Of a DNA stretch of 64,000 nt, positions 16,204 through 24,145 are shown piece by piece. The stretch covers positions 62,001 to 126,000 of the forward strand of contig NZ_CP028158.1 in NCBI RefSeq assembly GCF_003030345.1, read 5' to 3'. Under the pieces are notes generated by a model. It saw only the letters and a list, made by a program, of their open reading frames with translations, was not told the origin of the DNA and made no database searches. The first letter of the stretch is position 1. Every line of letters starts with the position of its first letter. The translations under genes and the position numbers were made by a program. The stretch is from Plantactinospora sp. BC1 (GTDB lineage Bacteria > Actinomycetota > Actinomycetes > Mycobacteriales > Micromonosporaceae).

Positions 16204-18858
16204 GTGGACCGCATCGGGGCACCGCTGATCGCACGATCCGGCCTGGTCCAGCAGATCCTCAGCGCGGTGACCGCAGACCGCGGCGCCGTACTGGTGGGGC
16301 AACGGGGGACCGGCCGGACCACCCTGGTCGAACTCGTCACCCGGCAACTCTCGGCCGACCGGTACGCCGTGACCCGTACCACCGCGACCGAGGCGGGGCG
16401 GCCGATCCCGTTCGGACCGTTCTGCCAACTGTTTCCGGTCACCGGCGACCCGGCCCTGGTACCGGGCCGGATCCGCGCCGAACTCGTCCGACGTGGACAG
16501 TCGCGTACCCCGCTGCTCGTGGTGGAGGACGCGCACTGGATGGACGACCGGTCCGCGAGTACCCTGCTCGGCCTCGCGCAGGACGGTCACATCCGCCTGA
16601 TGGTCACCACCCGGGCGGAGGTGGCGACGCCCGACGCCGTCGTGGCGCTCTGGAAGGACCGGCACCTGCGCCGGGTCGACCTGCCCCCGTTGGACCCGAC
16701 GGAGACGGCGACGCTGATGCGGGCGATGCTCGGTGACGCGGTCGCCTCGACCACCGCGCAGCTCGTCTACCAGTGGACCGGCGGCAACCCGCGACTGGCG
16801 ACCGAACTGGTCCGGCACGGCACCGCCACGGGTCGACTGGTGCACGATCGGGGCCTGTGGTGGTGGCGCGGCGCGCTCAGCGTGCCGCCGCACCTGGTCG
16901 AGCTGTTCCTGCCCGGGCCGAACCGGCTCACCCCGACCCACCGGGACGCGCTGGCGGCGGTCGCGGTCAGCGACGACCTGCCGATCGAGCTGATCGACCG
17001 GGTCGCCCCGGCCGCCGTCGAGGAACTGGAGGACCTGGACCTGTTGCGTACCACGGACACCGAGGACGGGGTATCGGTGGGATTCGGCCATCCGCTGCTC
17101 CAGGCGATCGTCTGGGCACAGGTCTCACCGGCCCGGCGGCGTCGGGTCGCGTCGGCACTCGTCGAGGCGGCCGTCGGCGGTGCGACACCCGATCCGGTCA
17201 CGGTCGCCCGCTGGCAGGTGGCGGCGGGCGCGCCGGTCAGCCCCGGGGTGCTGACCGATGCCGCCCGCAGGGTACGGCCGCACAGCCCGGAGCAGGCGCT
17301 CCGGCTGGCGCGGATCGCGTTCGGTCAGGACCGGTCGGCCCGCGCCACCGTCGTACTCGCCGACGCGCTCGCCGAGCAGGGCAACGGCCGCGAGGCGCAG
17401 TCGGTACTGCACCAGGCGACGGCCGCCGAGCAGTCGGCCACCGGGCGGATCGTGCTCTCGACCGCGCTCGCCGTGCACCGCTGCGCGACCGAACGCGACC
17501 CGGCCTCGGCCCACGCCGACCTGCGGGCGCTGCACGCCGCCGCGTCGCTCGCCGCGCCCGGGGCGGTGGACGTCGTCGACGCCGCCGACGCGCTGATCCT
17601 GCTGCTCGGCCAGCGTCCGGCCGAAGCGGTCCGGGTCGCCGACCGGCTGCTGCACCGGCTCTCCGCCGGCGGATCCGTCGGCAACTCGGCGGTACTGCGC
17701 TGCCGGATCGCCCGTACGGCGGCGCTGGCCCTCCTCGGTCGCACCGACGAGGCGGCCGCCGACGGGGCGGCGATGCCGGCCGCCGCCAGCGGCGACGACC
17801 GGGCGCCGGAGATGGCGGGCCTGGCCGCGGCGGTCCGCTGCCTGCTCGCGCTCTGGCGGGACGGCAGCGCCACCCTGCCGGTCACCGATCCGATCCTCGG
17901 CCGCTGGCCGCGACCGCCGGGTGAGATACCCGGCACCCGGCTGCGCACCGTCGACTGGCCGCTGCTGGTCGGGTACGCCCGGCTGCTCCGCGGCGAGTAC
18001 TCCGGCGCGGTCGAGCCGCTGCGTGAGGCGCTGGCGCAGCAGGCCGTCGGCTTCCGGCTGTTCCGGTCGGAGGCGTCGGCGTGGCTCGCCGTGTCGCTGG
18101 CCTCGGCGGGGCGGCCGGACGAGGCGCAGCGGGTACTCGACGTGGACCCTCCGGACCGGCTGGCGGTACTGCCGGGTCTGCGGCCGTGGGCGGACGGGGC
18201 GCTCGCCGCCGCCCGGGGCGACACCCGGTCCGCCGGGCGGCGTCTCGACGAGGCGGCGGCGGCGGCCCGCGCGGCGGGGTGCCGGAGCGTGGAGTTGCAG
18301 TACCTGACCTGGGCGGCGCGGCTGCCGCCCGCCGACCGGCCGGTCGGGCTGGCCGACCGGCTCGGCACCTGCCTGCGGTACGTCGAGGCGAGACGGCTGG
18401 CGACCGAGGCGCGCGGCGAGCTGGCGCTGCTGAACCGGGACCGTGCGGGCCTGCTCGGCGAGGCCAACCGGCTCGCCGAGATGGGGCTGCACCGGCGGGC
18501 CTTCCGGCTGGCCGAGGCCGCCACCAGGGTGTTGCCCGGACACGACCAGGACTACGCCGCCGCCGTCGCGCTGGCCGGCCGGCTCCGGACCGCCCTCGGC
18601 CTGCCCGCACCGAACCTGGCCGCACCGACCCTGACGGCCCGGGAGAACGAGGTCGCGGCCCTCGCCGCCAGCGGTCTGCCCAACCGGGAGATCGCGACCC
18701 GGCTGGTCGTGTCGGCCAGGACCGTCGAGAGCCACCTGGCCCGGGTGTACCGCAAACTCGGCATCGGTTCCCGTCGCGAGCTGCGGGCGGACTGGTTCAG
18801 TCGTTCGGTGGAGGGCGGTCCGGGGGAGCCGGGAACCCCGGACGGCTACCCGGGCTGA
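16204..18858 (+). CDS. LAL-family (large ATP-binding LuxR) transcriptional regulator
   Basis: This is an 884-aa protein. The AAA-type NTPase domain begins with P-loop VLVGQRGTGRTTLVEL (Arg in place of the Walker Lys) and Walker B LLVVEDAHWMDD. A long helical TPR-like middle follows. The C-terminus is a LuxR HTH: LTARENEVAALAASGLPNRE, ATRLVVSARTVESHLARVYR. LAL proteins activate antibiotic or catabolic clusters in actinobacteria. GTG 16204 is chosen because GGGAGGGGG lies 6-7 nt upstream. An ATG at 16171 has its G-run directly adjacent, which is too close. The gene converges on the ABC operon with a 13-bp overlap and is the likely local regulator. Confidence 0.87.
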   Translation: MDRIGAPLIARSGLVQQILSAVTADRGAVLVGQRGTGRTTLVELVTRQLSADRYAVTRTTATEAGRPIPFGPFCQLFPVTGDPALVPGRIRAELVRRGQSRTPLLVVEDAHWMDDRSASTLLGLAQDGHIRLMVTTRAEVATPDAVVALWKDRHLRRVDLPPLDPTETATLMRAMLGDAVASTTAQLVYQWTGGNPRLATELVRHGTATGRLVHDRGLWWWRGALSVPPHLVELFLPGPNRLTPTHRDALAAVAVSDDLPIELIDRVAPAAVEELEDLDLLRTTDTEDGVSVGFGHPLLQAIVWAQVSPARRRRVASALVEAAVGGATPDPVTVARWQVAAGAPVSPGVLTDAARRVRPHSPEQALRLARIAFGQDRSARATVVLADALAEQGNGREAQSVLHQATAAEQSATGRIVLSTALAVHRCATERDPASAHADLRALHAAASLAAPGAVDVVDAADALILLLGQRPAEAVRVADRLLHRLSAGGSVGNSAVLRCRIARTAALALLGRTDEAAADGAAMPAAASGDDRAPEMAGLAAAVRCLLALWRDGSATLPVTDPILGRWPRPPGEIPGTRLRTVDWPLLVGYARLLRGEYSGAVEPLREALAQQAVGFRLFRSEASAWLAVSLASAGRPDEAQRVLDVDPPDRLAVLPGLRPWADGALAAARGDTRSAGRRLDEAAAAARAAGCRSVELQYLTWAARLPPADRPVGLADRLGTCLRYVEARRLATEARGELALLNRDRAGLLGEANRLAEMGLHRRAFRLAEAATRVLPGHDQDYAAAVALAGRLRTALGLPAPNLAAPTLTARENEVAALAASGLPNREIATRLVVSARTVESHLARVYRKLGIGSRRELRADWFSRSVEGGPGEPGTPDGYPG

Positions 18859-20693
18859 ACCGAGCCGGCCGGCACCTCGACCCCGGTCGCCCGGGCGGTC
18901 GAGGAGGGGATCGTCGGGGCGGCGGCGTACGCGGCGGCGTGCAACGCGTACATCTCCGCGTAGCGGCCGCCCCGGCCGAGCAGCTCGGCGTGCGGGCCGT
19001 ACTCCACCATCCGGCCCTCGTGCAGGACCACGATCAGGTCGGCGTCGCGTACCGTGTTCAGCCGGTGCGACACCACGACGGTGGTCGGCGCGGCGGCGGC
19101 CGGGGTGGCCGGGGTGAGATACCTGTGCAGCAGTTCGGCCTCGCTGTCCGGGTCGAGGCTCGCCGCCGGCTCGTCGAGCAGCACCAGCGTGGGTCGGGTG
19201 CGCATCCGGCCCCGGGCCAGCGCGAGCTTCTGCCACTGCCCGGACGACAGGTCGGTGCCGTCCGGGAAGGTCCGGCCGAGCCGACTCTCCAGGCCGGCCG
19301 GGAGTTCGGCCGCCAGGCCGGCCGCGCCGGCCGACTCCAGCGCACCCGCCACCGCCGCCGGGTCGTCGATCGCGTCGAGCCGGCCGACGCCGACCGACTC
19401 CCGCGCCAGCAGTTCGAAGCGGCAGAAGTCCTGGAATACCCCGGTGACCCGGCCGCGCCAGGCGTCCGGGTCCACCTCTGCCAGGTCCTGGCCGCCGAAG
19501 GTGATCCGCCCGGTCGACGGCGGGTAGAGGCCGGCCAGGAGCGCGACCAGGGTGGACTTGCCGGCACCGTTGTCGCCGACGACCGCGACGGTGGCCCCGG
19601 CGGGCAGCCGCAGGTCGATCGGGCCCAGCGCCGGGGTCGGCTCCCCGGGGTACCGGAAACTGACGCCGTGCAGGACGAGGTCGCCCTGCTCGGGCAGGTC
19701 CCGGCCGGGCCCGGCGACGGCGGTGCGGTGCGGATGCCGGGCCAGCCGCTGGTAGAGCGCGACGGTGTGCAGCGAGCGGCGCAGCCAGCCGATCAGGAAG
19801 CTCAGTCCGGTGGTGGCGCCGACCAGCCGGGTACCGAGCAGCAGGACCAGCACGGCCTCCCCGGCGGAGGCGGTACCGGCGAGCACGGACCGGGTGACGA
19901 CGTACAGCCCGGCCACCAGCGCGACGCAGAAGAGCAGCCAACCGGCTGCCGCCGCGACGGCGCCGCGGGTCCGGGCCGCCTCCCGGCGCCGCGCCGAGAC
20001 GGTGAAGGCCTCCCGGTGCCGGTCGGCGATCTCGCCGCCGAGCCGGTAGAGGCGAACCTCACCGGCGGCGGCCGGATCGGTGGCCAGGGTCAGCAGGGCG
20101 GCGCGGTGCCGGTCGGCCTCGGCGCCGGCCACCTCGGCCGCGGCGACGATGTTCGCCTGCCAGCGGATGGCGAGGGCCAGCGGCACGATGAAGAGCGGCA
20201 GCAGGGCCAGCATCGGGCTGACGACGGCCATCAGGACCACCGCGGCCACGAACCGGGCCAACAGGCCGGCGTTCTCGACCAGCGCCGCGAACGCCCCGCC
20301 GAACTCGGTCCGGCGCTGCCGTACCAGCTCGGCGGTGTCGAGGAACTCGGGATCGTGGTAGTGGCTGAGGTGGGCGGGGCCGGAGCAGAGCGTCATCAGC
20401 CGGCGGTCGAACTCCAGCCCGACCCGCTGCTGGAGCACCTGCCGCAGGTCGGTGGCGACCGCGCTGGCCTGGTGCACGAAGACGGTGACGAGCACGAGGA
20501 GCAGGCCGCCGGTCAGCGCCTCGGTGAGCTGCCCGGCGACCGCGCCGTCGACCATGCCACGCAGTCCCAGCGCCTGCGCCGCCGCGACGATGTTGAAGAG
20601 CGGGACGAGCACCATCACCAGCACCGCGCGTCGCGGGTCGGCCCGGACTGCGACGCCGACGACCAGGCGGGCGGCGCCCAACCAACTACCCAC
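18846..20693 (-). CDS. ABC exporter, fused permease-ATPase (second of a pair)
   Basis: This 615-aa half-transporter has about six membrane helices in residues 1-310 (e.g. FVAAVVLMAVVSPMLALLPL) and an ATPase domain. The ATPase shows Walker A VVGDNGAGKSTLVALLAG, signature TDLSSGQWQKLALAR (SSGQ), Walker B TLVLLDEPAASLD and H-loop VVVSHRLNTV. The motifs are intact. The start overlaps the preceding ABC gene by 8 bp, so the two subunits probably form a heterodimeric exporter in the membrane. Pairs of this kind accompany RiPP or peptide clusters and multidrug resistance loci. Confidence 0.9.
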   Translation of the reverse strand: MGSWLGAARLVVGVAVRADPRRAVLVMVLVPLFNIVAAAQALGLRGMVDGAVAGQLTEALTGGLLLVLVTVFVHQASAVATDLRQVLQQRVGLEFDRRLMTLCSGPAHLSHYHDPEFLDTAELVRQRRTEFGGAFAALVENAGLLARFVAAVVLMAVVSPMLALLPLFIVPLALAIRWQANIVAAAEVAGAEADRHRAALLTLATDPAAAGEVRLYRLGGEIADRHREAFTVSARRREAARTRGAVAAAAGWLLFCVALVAGLYVVTRSVLAGTASAGEAVLVLLLGTRLVGATTGLSFLIGWLRRSLHTVALYQRLARHPHRTAVAGPGRDLPEQGDLVLHGVSFRYPGEPTPALGPIDLRLPAGATVAVVGDNGAGKSTLVALLAGLYPPSTGRITFGGQDLAEVDPDAWRGRVTGVFQDFCRFELLARESVGVGRLDAIDDPAAVAGALESAGAAGLAAELPAGLESRLGRTFPDGTDLSSGQWQKLALARGRMRTRPTLVLLDEPAASLDPDSEAELLHRYLTPATPAAAAPTTVVVSHRLNTVRDADLIVVLHEGRMVEYGPHAELLGRGGRYAEMYALHAAAYAAAPTIPSSTARATGVEVPAGSVQPG

Positions 20694-22524
20694 GGCGGCC
20701 TCCTGCGGAATCGGTGAAGGGCGCGGACTGCACCCGGAACATCTGGGCGTACCGGCCGTCGGCGGCCAGCAGCTCGTCGTGGCTGCCGTACTCGCTCACC
20801 CGGCCGCCGCGCAGCACGGCGATCCGTTCGGCGAGCCGGACGGTGGCGAACCGGTGTGACACCAGGATGGTGGTGATCCCGGCGGTGATCTCCAGGAACC
20901 GGGCGTAGAGCTCGTACTCCGCCTCGATGTCCAGGTGCGCGGTGGGTTCGTCCAGGACGAGGACCCTGGCACCGTGCCGCACCGCGTAGAGCGCCCGGCT
21001 CAGCGCCAGCCGCTGCCACTGCCCGCCGGACAGCTCGGTCCCGCCCGTGTAGGCGCTGGTGAGCGGGGTGTCCCAGCCGTCCGCCAGTCCCTGTTCGATT
21101 CCGAGGAAGCCGCCGAGGCGGGCCGCCTCGGCGACCGCGCCGTCGGTGGCGGCGGCCTCGATCGCGCCGAAGGCGATGTTGTCGCGCACCGAGAACGGGT
21201 ACCGGCCGAAGTCCTGGAAGACGACGGCGAGTTGCCGGCGCCAGCTCGCGAGGTCGTGGTCGTGCAGGTCCCGCCCGTCGACGCGGATCCGGCCGGTGTC
21301 CGGCCGGTAGAGCCCGGCCAGCAGTTTGGTGACGGTGCTCTTGCCGGCGCCGTTGTCCCCGACGATCGCCAGCGAGGATCCGGCCGGGATGACGAGGTCC
21401 AGGTTGTCGACGACCGGGCGGCGGGCGCCGGGATATCCGAAGCGGACCCCCTCGAAGCGGATCTCGCGCTGCGGCAGCCCGGTCGCGGCCAGCCCGGTGG
21501 CGCCGGTCGCCGGGGCACCCAGCGCGCTCACCGCCAGCGCCGGCGGTACGGCGGCACTGGCCAGGTGCAGCCGTCGTTGCAGGTCGCCGGTGAAGCCGAG
21601 GGCGAAGAGTCCCAGCAGCGCCTGGAGGGCGACGGTCAGCTCTCCCACCGACGGGTCGCCGTTGCTGGCCCCGTACGCCAGCGGCACCACCACGACGACG
21701 TGTGCCGCCAGCAGCAGTACGCTCGCCGCCGCATGCCGCCGGCCGTCGGTGGTCTTGCGGCGCATCTCGACCACGCCGTCCCACCACTCCCGGGTGAAGC
21801 GTTCGACGAGCCACTGGTGCAGGCCGAACAGGCGCAGTTCCTTTGCCGACGGCGCGGTCACCGCGATGTCGCGCAGGTACGCCGCGTGCCGAAGCTGGAC
21901 CGTTCGCGCGGTGTTCGCGGCGACGGCCCGGGCCATCTCCTTCTCCTGCCAGCGGCCGGTGACGATCCAGGCGGCACCGAGTACGACCGGCATCCACCAC
22001 TGCCCGGCCCAGCCGAGCAGGATCGCCGCGGCCAACCCGGTGAGTCGGAGCGGGACCAGCGCGGCCAGCGCGTTGACGGCCTGGCCGGGGGCGTACGCGC
22101 CGATCCCGACCCCGCGGGCCCGTTCGAGCTGGTCGGCGACGTCCGGGTCGTCCAGGTGCGCGACCCCGTCGGGGCGCAGCGCACCCTCGACCGTACGTTG
22201 GGCCAGGCTGCCGTCGACCGCGGTACTCAGCTTCGCCGTGACCATCGCGCGGATCGGCTCCAGGGCGATGTCCAGGACGAGCGCCAGCGCCAGGAGGGTG
22301 AGCCCGGTCCACGCCTGCCGGGAGGCCGCCGGGCCGGCGTCGGCGGTCAGCGCCGTGACCAGTCGGCCGATCGCCAGTGGCAGCAGGACGACACCGGCGA
22401 CCTGTCCGGCGGTCAGCACGCCGAGCAGCATGGTCAGCGGGGTGTTGACGCGGGGCAGTTCGCGGACGAGCGCCGCGACCGCGCCGGGCTGGCGGGTCGG
22501 GCCGGCTGTCGGTGTGCTCGACAC
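20686..22524 (-). CDS. ABC exporter, fused permease-ATPase (first of a pair)
   Basis: This 612-aa half-transporter has membrane helices in the first 320 residues (e.g. VVLLPLAIGRLVTALTA, LLLAAHVVVVVPLAYG). Its ATPase shows Walker A IVGDNGAGKSTVTKLLAG, signature TELSGGQWQRLALSR, Walker B RVLVLDEPTAHLD and H-loop ILVSHRFATV. The GTG at 22524 is preferred because AAGGAG sits 7 nt upstream. An in-frame ATG near 22592 lies inside a strong hairpin and lacks a good ribosome site. Upstream on the same transcript are that hairpin (22563-22610) and a 10-codon ORF (22617-22649), which suggests that expression is tuned or attenuated. Confidence 0.88.
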   Translation of the reverse strand: MSSTPTAGPTRQPGAVAALVRELPRVNTPLTMLLGVLTAGQVAGVVLLPLAIGRLVTALTADAGPAASRQAWTGLTLLALALVLDIALEPIRAMVTAKLSTAVDGSLAQRTVEGALRPDGVAHLDDPDVADQLERARGVGIGAYAPGQAVNALAALVPLRLTGLAAAILLGWAGQWWMPVVLGAAWIVTGRWQEKEMARAVAANTARTVQLRHAAYLRDIAVTAPSAKELRLFGLHQWLVERFTREWWDGVVEMRRKTTDGRRHAAASVLLLAAHVVVVVPLAYGASNGDPSVGELTVALQALLGLFALGFTGDLQRRLHLASAAVPPALAVSALGAPATGATGLAATGLPQREIRFEGVRFGYPGARRPVVDNLDLVIPAGSSLAIVGDNGAGKSTVTKLLAGLYRPDTGRIRVDGRDLHDHDLASWRRQLAVVFQDFGRYPFSVRDNIAFGAIEAAATDGAVAEAARLGGFLGIEQGLADGWDTPLTSAYTGGTELSGGQWQRLALSRALYAVRHGARVLVLDEPTAHLDIEAEYELYARFLEITAGITTILVSHRFATVRLAERIAVLRGGRVSEYGSHDELLAADGRYAQMFRVQSAPFTDSAGGRRG

Positions 22525-22562
22525 GGGCACTCTCCTTGCGACGTCGACGGTTTCGGCGGTTC

Positions 22563-22610
22563 GGTGCCGCGGTGGCCACCCGTCAGGGGTGGCCACCGCC
22601 ATCAGGCACC
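22563..22610 (-). promoter_or_regulatory. Strong intercistronic hairpin between 10-codon ORF and ABC genes
   Basis: A 13-bp perfect stem (22569-22581 with 22587-22599) closes a 5-nt loop (22582-22586). It is extended by a further 6 bp (GGTGCC 22563-22568 with GGCACC 22605-22610) across a 5-nt bulge. The core GGTGGCCACC is itself a palindrome present twice. The stem begins 6 nt after the stop of the 10-codon ORF and ends 38 nt before the ABC GTG. No U-tract follows, so attenuation, partial termination or mRNA stabilisation are the options. Confidence 0.7.
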
Positions 22611-22616
22611 TGCCCC

Positions 22617-22649
22617 TTACGAGGCGTCGACCGGCGGGTATGCGCGCAT
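22617..22649 (-). CDS. 10-residue peptide ORF (MRAYPPVDAS): RiPP precursor or leader peptide
   Basis: The reading frame is ATG plus nine codons and TAA, encoding MRAYPPVDAS. The ribosome site is exceptional: AGAGGAGGTGGATC ends directly at the ATG and is almost fully complementary to the 16S rRNA 3' end. It is the best Shine-Dalgarno noticed in the window. It heads the transcript of two ABC exporters, followed at once by a large hairpin, and is divergent from a radical SAM gene with a 270-bp gap. Two readings fit: a tiny precursor peptide exported by the transporters (biarylitide pentapeptide genes show such ORFs can be real), or a regulatory leader peptide for attenuation. The YPP segment could stall ribosomes. 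Confidence 0.6.
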   Translation of the reverse strand: MRAYPPVDAS

Positions 22650-22741
22650 GATCCACCTCCTCTGCTGGCGACGGGCAGCGGACCGTGGCGGCCGCCACGC
22701 CGCAACGCTAGGTGGCAGGGCGCACCGGGGAATCGGTGCTC

Positions 22742-22841
22742 GGGTACGCAACCGCCGGGGCGGCACCACCGACGGTCGACGGGTCCGGGTGGGTCGTCGG
22801 GGGCCGCGGCCTGCGTATCCGGTCGTGACTCTTGCGTACCC
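22742..22841. promoter_or_regulatory. Repeated 10-bp operator-like motif in divergent promoter region
   Basis: TTGCGTACCC occurs perfectly at 22832-22841 and as its exact reverse complement at 22742-22751, with 80 bp between. A near copy (CTGCGTATCC) lies at 22811-22820, 21 bp (two helical turns) from the first. All three sit between the 10-codon ORF/ABC operon and the radical SAM gene, so they are candidate binding sites for a regulator such as the adjacent LAL protein. Confidence 0.5.
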
Positions 22842-22920
22842 CTCGCCCGATGTCCCGGGCGGTCCGGCGCCCGTACGGTTCCGGCGACCGCACCGCCGAT
22901 TCCTCCGGGAGAGCCGTCTC

Positions 22921-24009
22921 ATGAATGTCGACGCGGGTCCGAACGTCCTCATCTGGGACGTCACCTTCGCCTGTCCACTGCGCTGCTCCCACTGCTACAC
23001 GGAGTCGGGCCGGCGCCGCCCGCAGAACCTGAGCCACGAGGAGATGCTGAGGGTGACGGACGCGCTGATCACCTTCCGGCCGATCATGATCACGCTATGC
23101 GGGGGTGAGCCGCTGACCGTGCCGCGCATCGTGGAGGTGGTGGAGCGGTTCGCCTCGGCCGGCGTACGGGTCTTCCTGTACACCAGTGGCTGGTCACTGC
23201 CGGAGCAGACCGTCCGGGACCTGGCCGGCCTCGTCGCCAAGCTGGTGGTCAGTGTCGACGGCGCGACGGCGGAGGTGCACGACCGGATCCGTGGCCGGGC
23301 CGGTTCCTTCGACCGGGCGATGGCCGCGCTCGCCCTGCTCGACGCGGAGGCCGCCCGGCGTGCCTCGGCGGGGGAGTCCCCGCTGCGGTTCGGCATCGAC
23401 AACGTGGTGGTCCGGAGCAACTACCACCAGCTCGACGAGATGTGCGCCTCCGTCGCGCCACGGTTCCCGCACCTGAGCGACGTGGCGTTCGGCGCGGTGG
23501 TGCCGACCGGGCTGGCCAGCCGGGTGTCCTACGGCGAGCAGGAGATGTTGACCGACGAGCAGGTCGCGGCACTGGTCGACGAGGGTACGCGGCAGCGGCT
23601 CCAGCGGGCCGCCCCGCCGTCGGTCACCGTCACCACCACGGACAACTTCGGCGTGCAGATGCACCCCGACTACATCGCCAGCCACCCCGACTTCCGGCCG
23701 CTGGAGATCGAGCCGGACGGCGGGGTACGGGCGATGCCGATCTACGAGGGCACCGTCGGCAACCTGCTGACCGAGGAGCCGTCCGTGCTCTGGGAACGTG
23801 CCCGGAGCCGCTGGGACGACCCCTTCGTGGTGGAGACGCTGCGCGGCATCCGCAGCCGGACGGACTGGGCCGAGGCGGTGCGCCGGATCGACTACCGGTT
23901 CGGTTCGGACGAGGTCCGGGCCCGGATCGACCGCCGCCCGGTTTTCGACCCGGCGCAGGCGCCCCGGCGGCTCGCGCTGCGACCGGTCGGCGCCAGGTCG
24001 CTGCGCTGA
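22921..24009 (+). CDS. Radical SAM protein (no auxiliary SPASM cluster)
   Basis: This 362-aa radical SAM enzyme has the cluster-binding motif CPLRCSHC (Cys18, 22, 25), a LCGGEPL loop at the SAM-binding position, and the later strand KLVVSVDGATAEVHDRIRGR. The fold resembles PqqE/AlbA/heme-d1-type enzymes. The C-terminus lacks the Cys-rich SPASM motif, and only one further Cys is seen (DEMCAS). The ATG at 22921 has GGGAGAG 7 nt upstream. The gene is divergent from the 10-codon ORF and ABC exporters. It is the only modifying enzyme at the locus, so if the peptide is a precursor this is the candidate maturase. Otherwise its substrate is unknown. Confidence 0.85.
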   Translation: MNVDAGPNVLIWDVTFACPLRCSHCYTESGRRRPQNLSHEEMLRVTDALITFRPIMITLCGGEPLTVPRIVEVVERFASAGVRVFLYTSGWSLPEQTVRDLAGLVAKLVVSVDGATAEVHDRIRGRAGSFDRAMAALALLDAEAARRASAGESPLRFGIDNVVVRSNYHQLDEMCASVAPRFPHLSDVAFGAVVPTGLASRVSYGEQEMLTDEQVAALVDEGTRQRLQRAAPPSVTVTTTDNFGVQMHPDYIASHPDFRPLEIEPDGGVRAMPIYEGTVGNLLTEEPSVLWERARSRWDDPFVVETLRGIRSRTDWAEAVRRIDYRFGSDEVRARIDRRPVFDPAQAPRRLALRPVGARSLR

Positions 24010-24014
24010 CCGGG

Positions 24015-24070
24015 CCGGGGGCGGGTTCGCCGACCACTGTCACCGGTGACCGCTGCCGCCCCGCCCCCGG
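24015..24070. terminator. Bidirectional hairpin terminator
   Basis: CCGGGGGCGGG (24015-24025) and CCCGCCCCCGG (24060-24070) form a perfect 11-bp stem between the convergent radical SAM and beta-glucosidase genes. The loop holds a smaller CACCGGTG palindrome. Confidence 0.55.
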
Positions 24071-24145
24071 CTCGGATCCTCCGCCCCCACGGTCTGGCAG
24101 TTCGACGTCGGCGGGGCCGAGGTGGGCACCCCGGCGCCCGCCAGC

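Noticed and set aside
22563-22610. Classical rho-independent terminator after the 10-codon ORF
   Set aside because: The stem is strong, but no T-tract follows and the ABC genes lie directly downstream. It is reported as a regulatory hairpin instead.
22648-22920. A 91-codon N-terminal extension of the radical SAM gene starting MIHLLCWRR
   Set aside because: The extension is Arg/Gly-rich, lacks a ribosome site and overlaps the divergent promoter. ATG 22921 has a good SD and puts the cluster motif at the normal distance.
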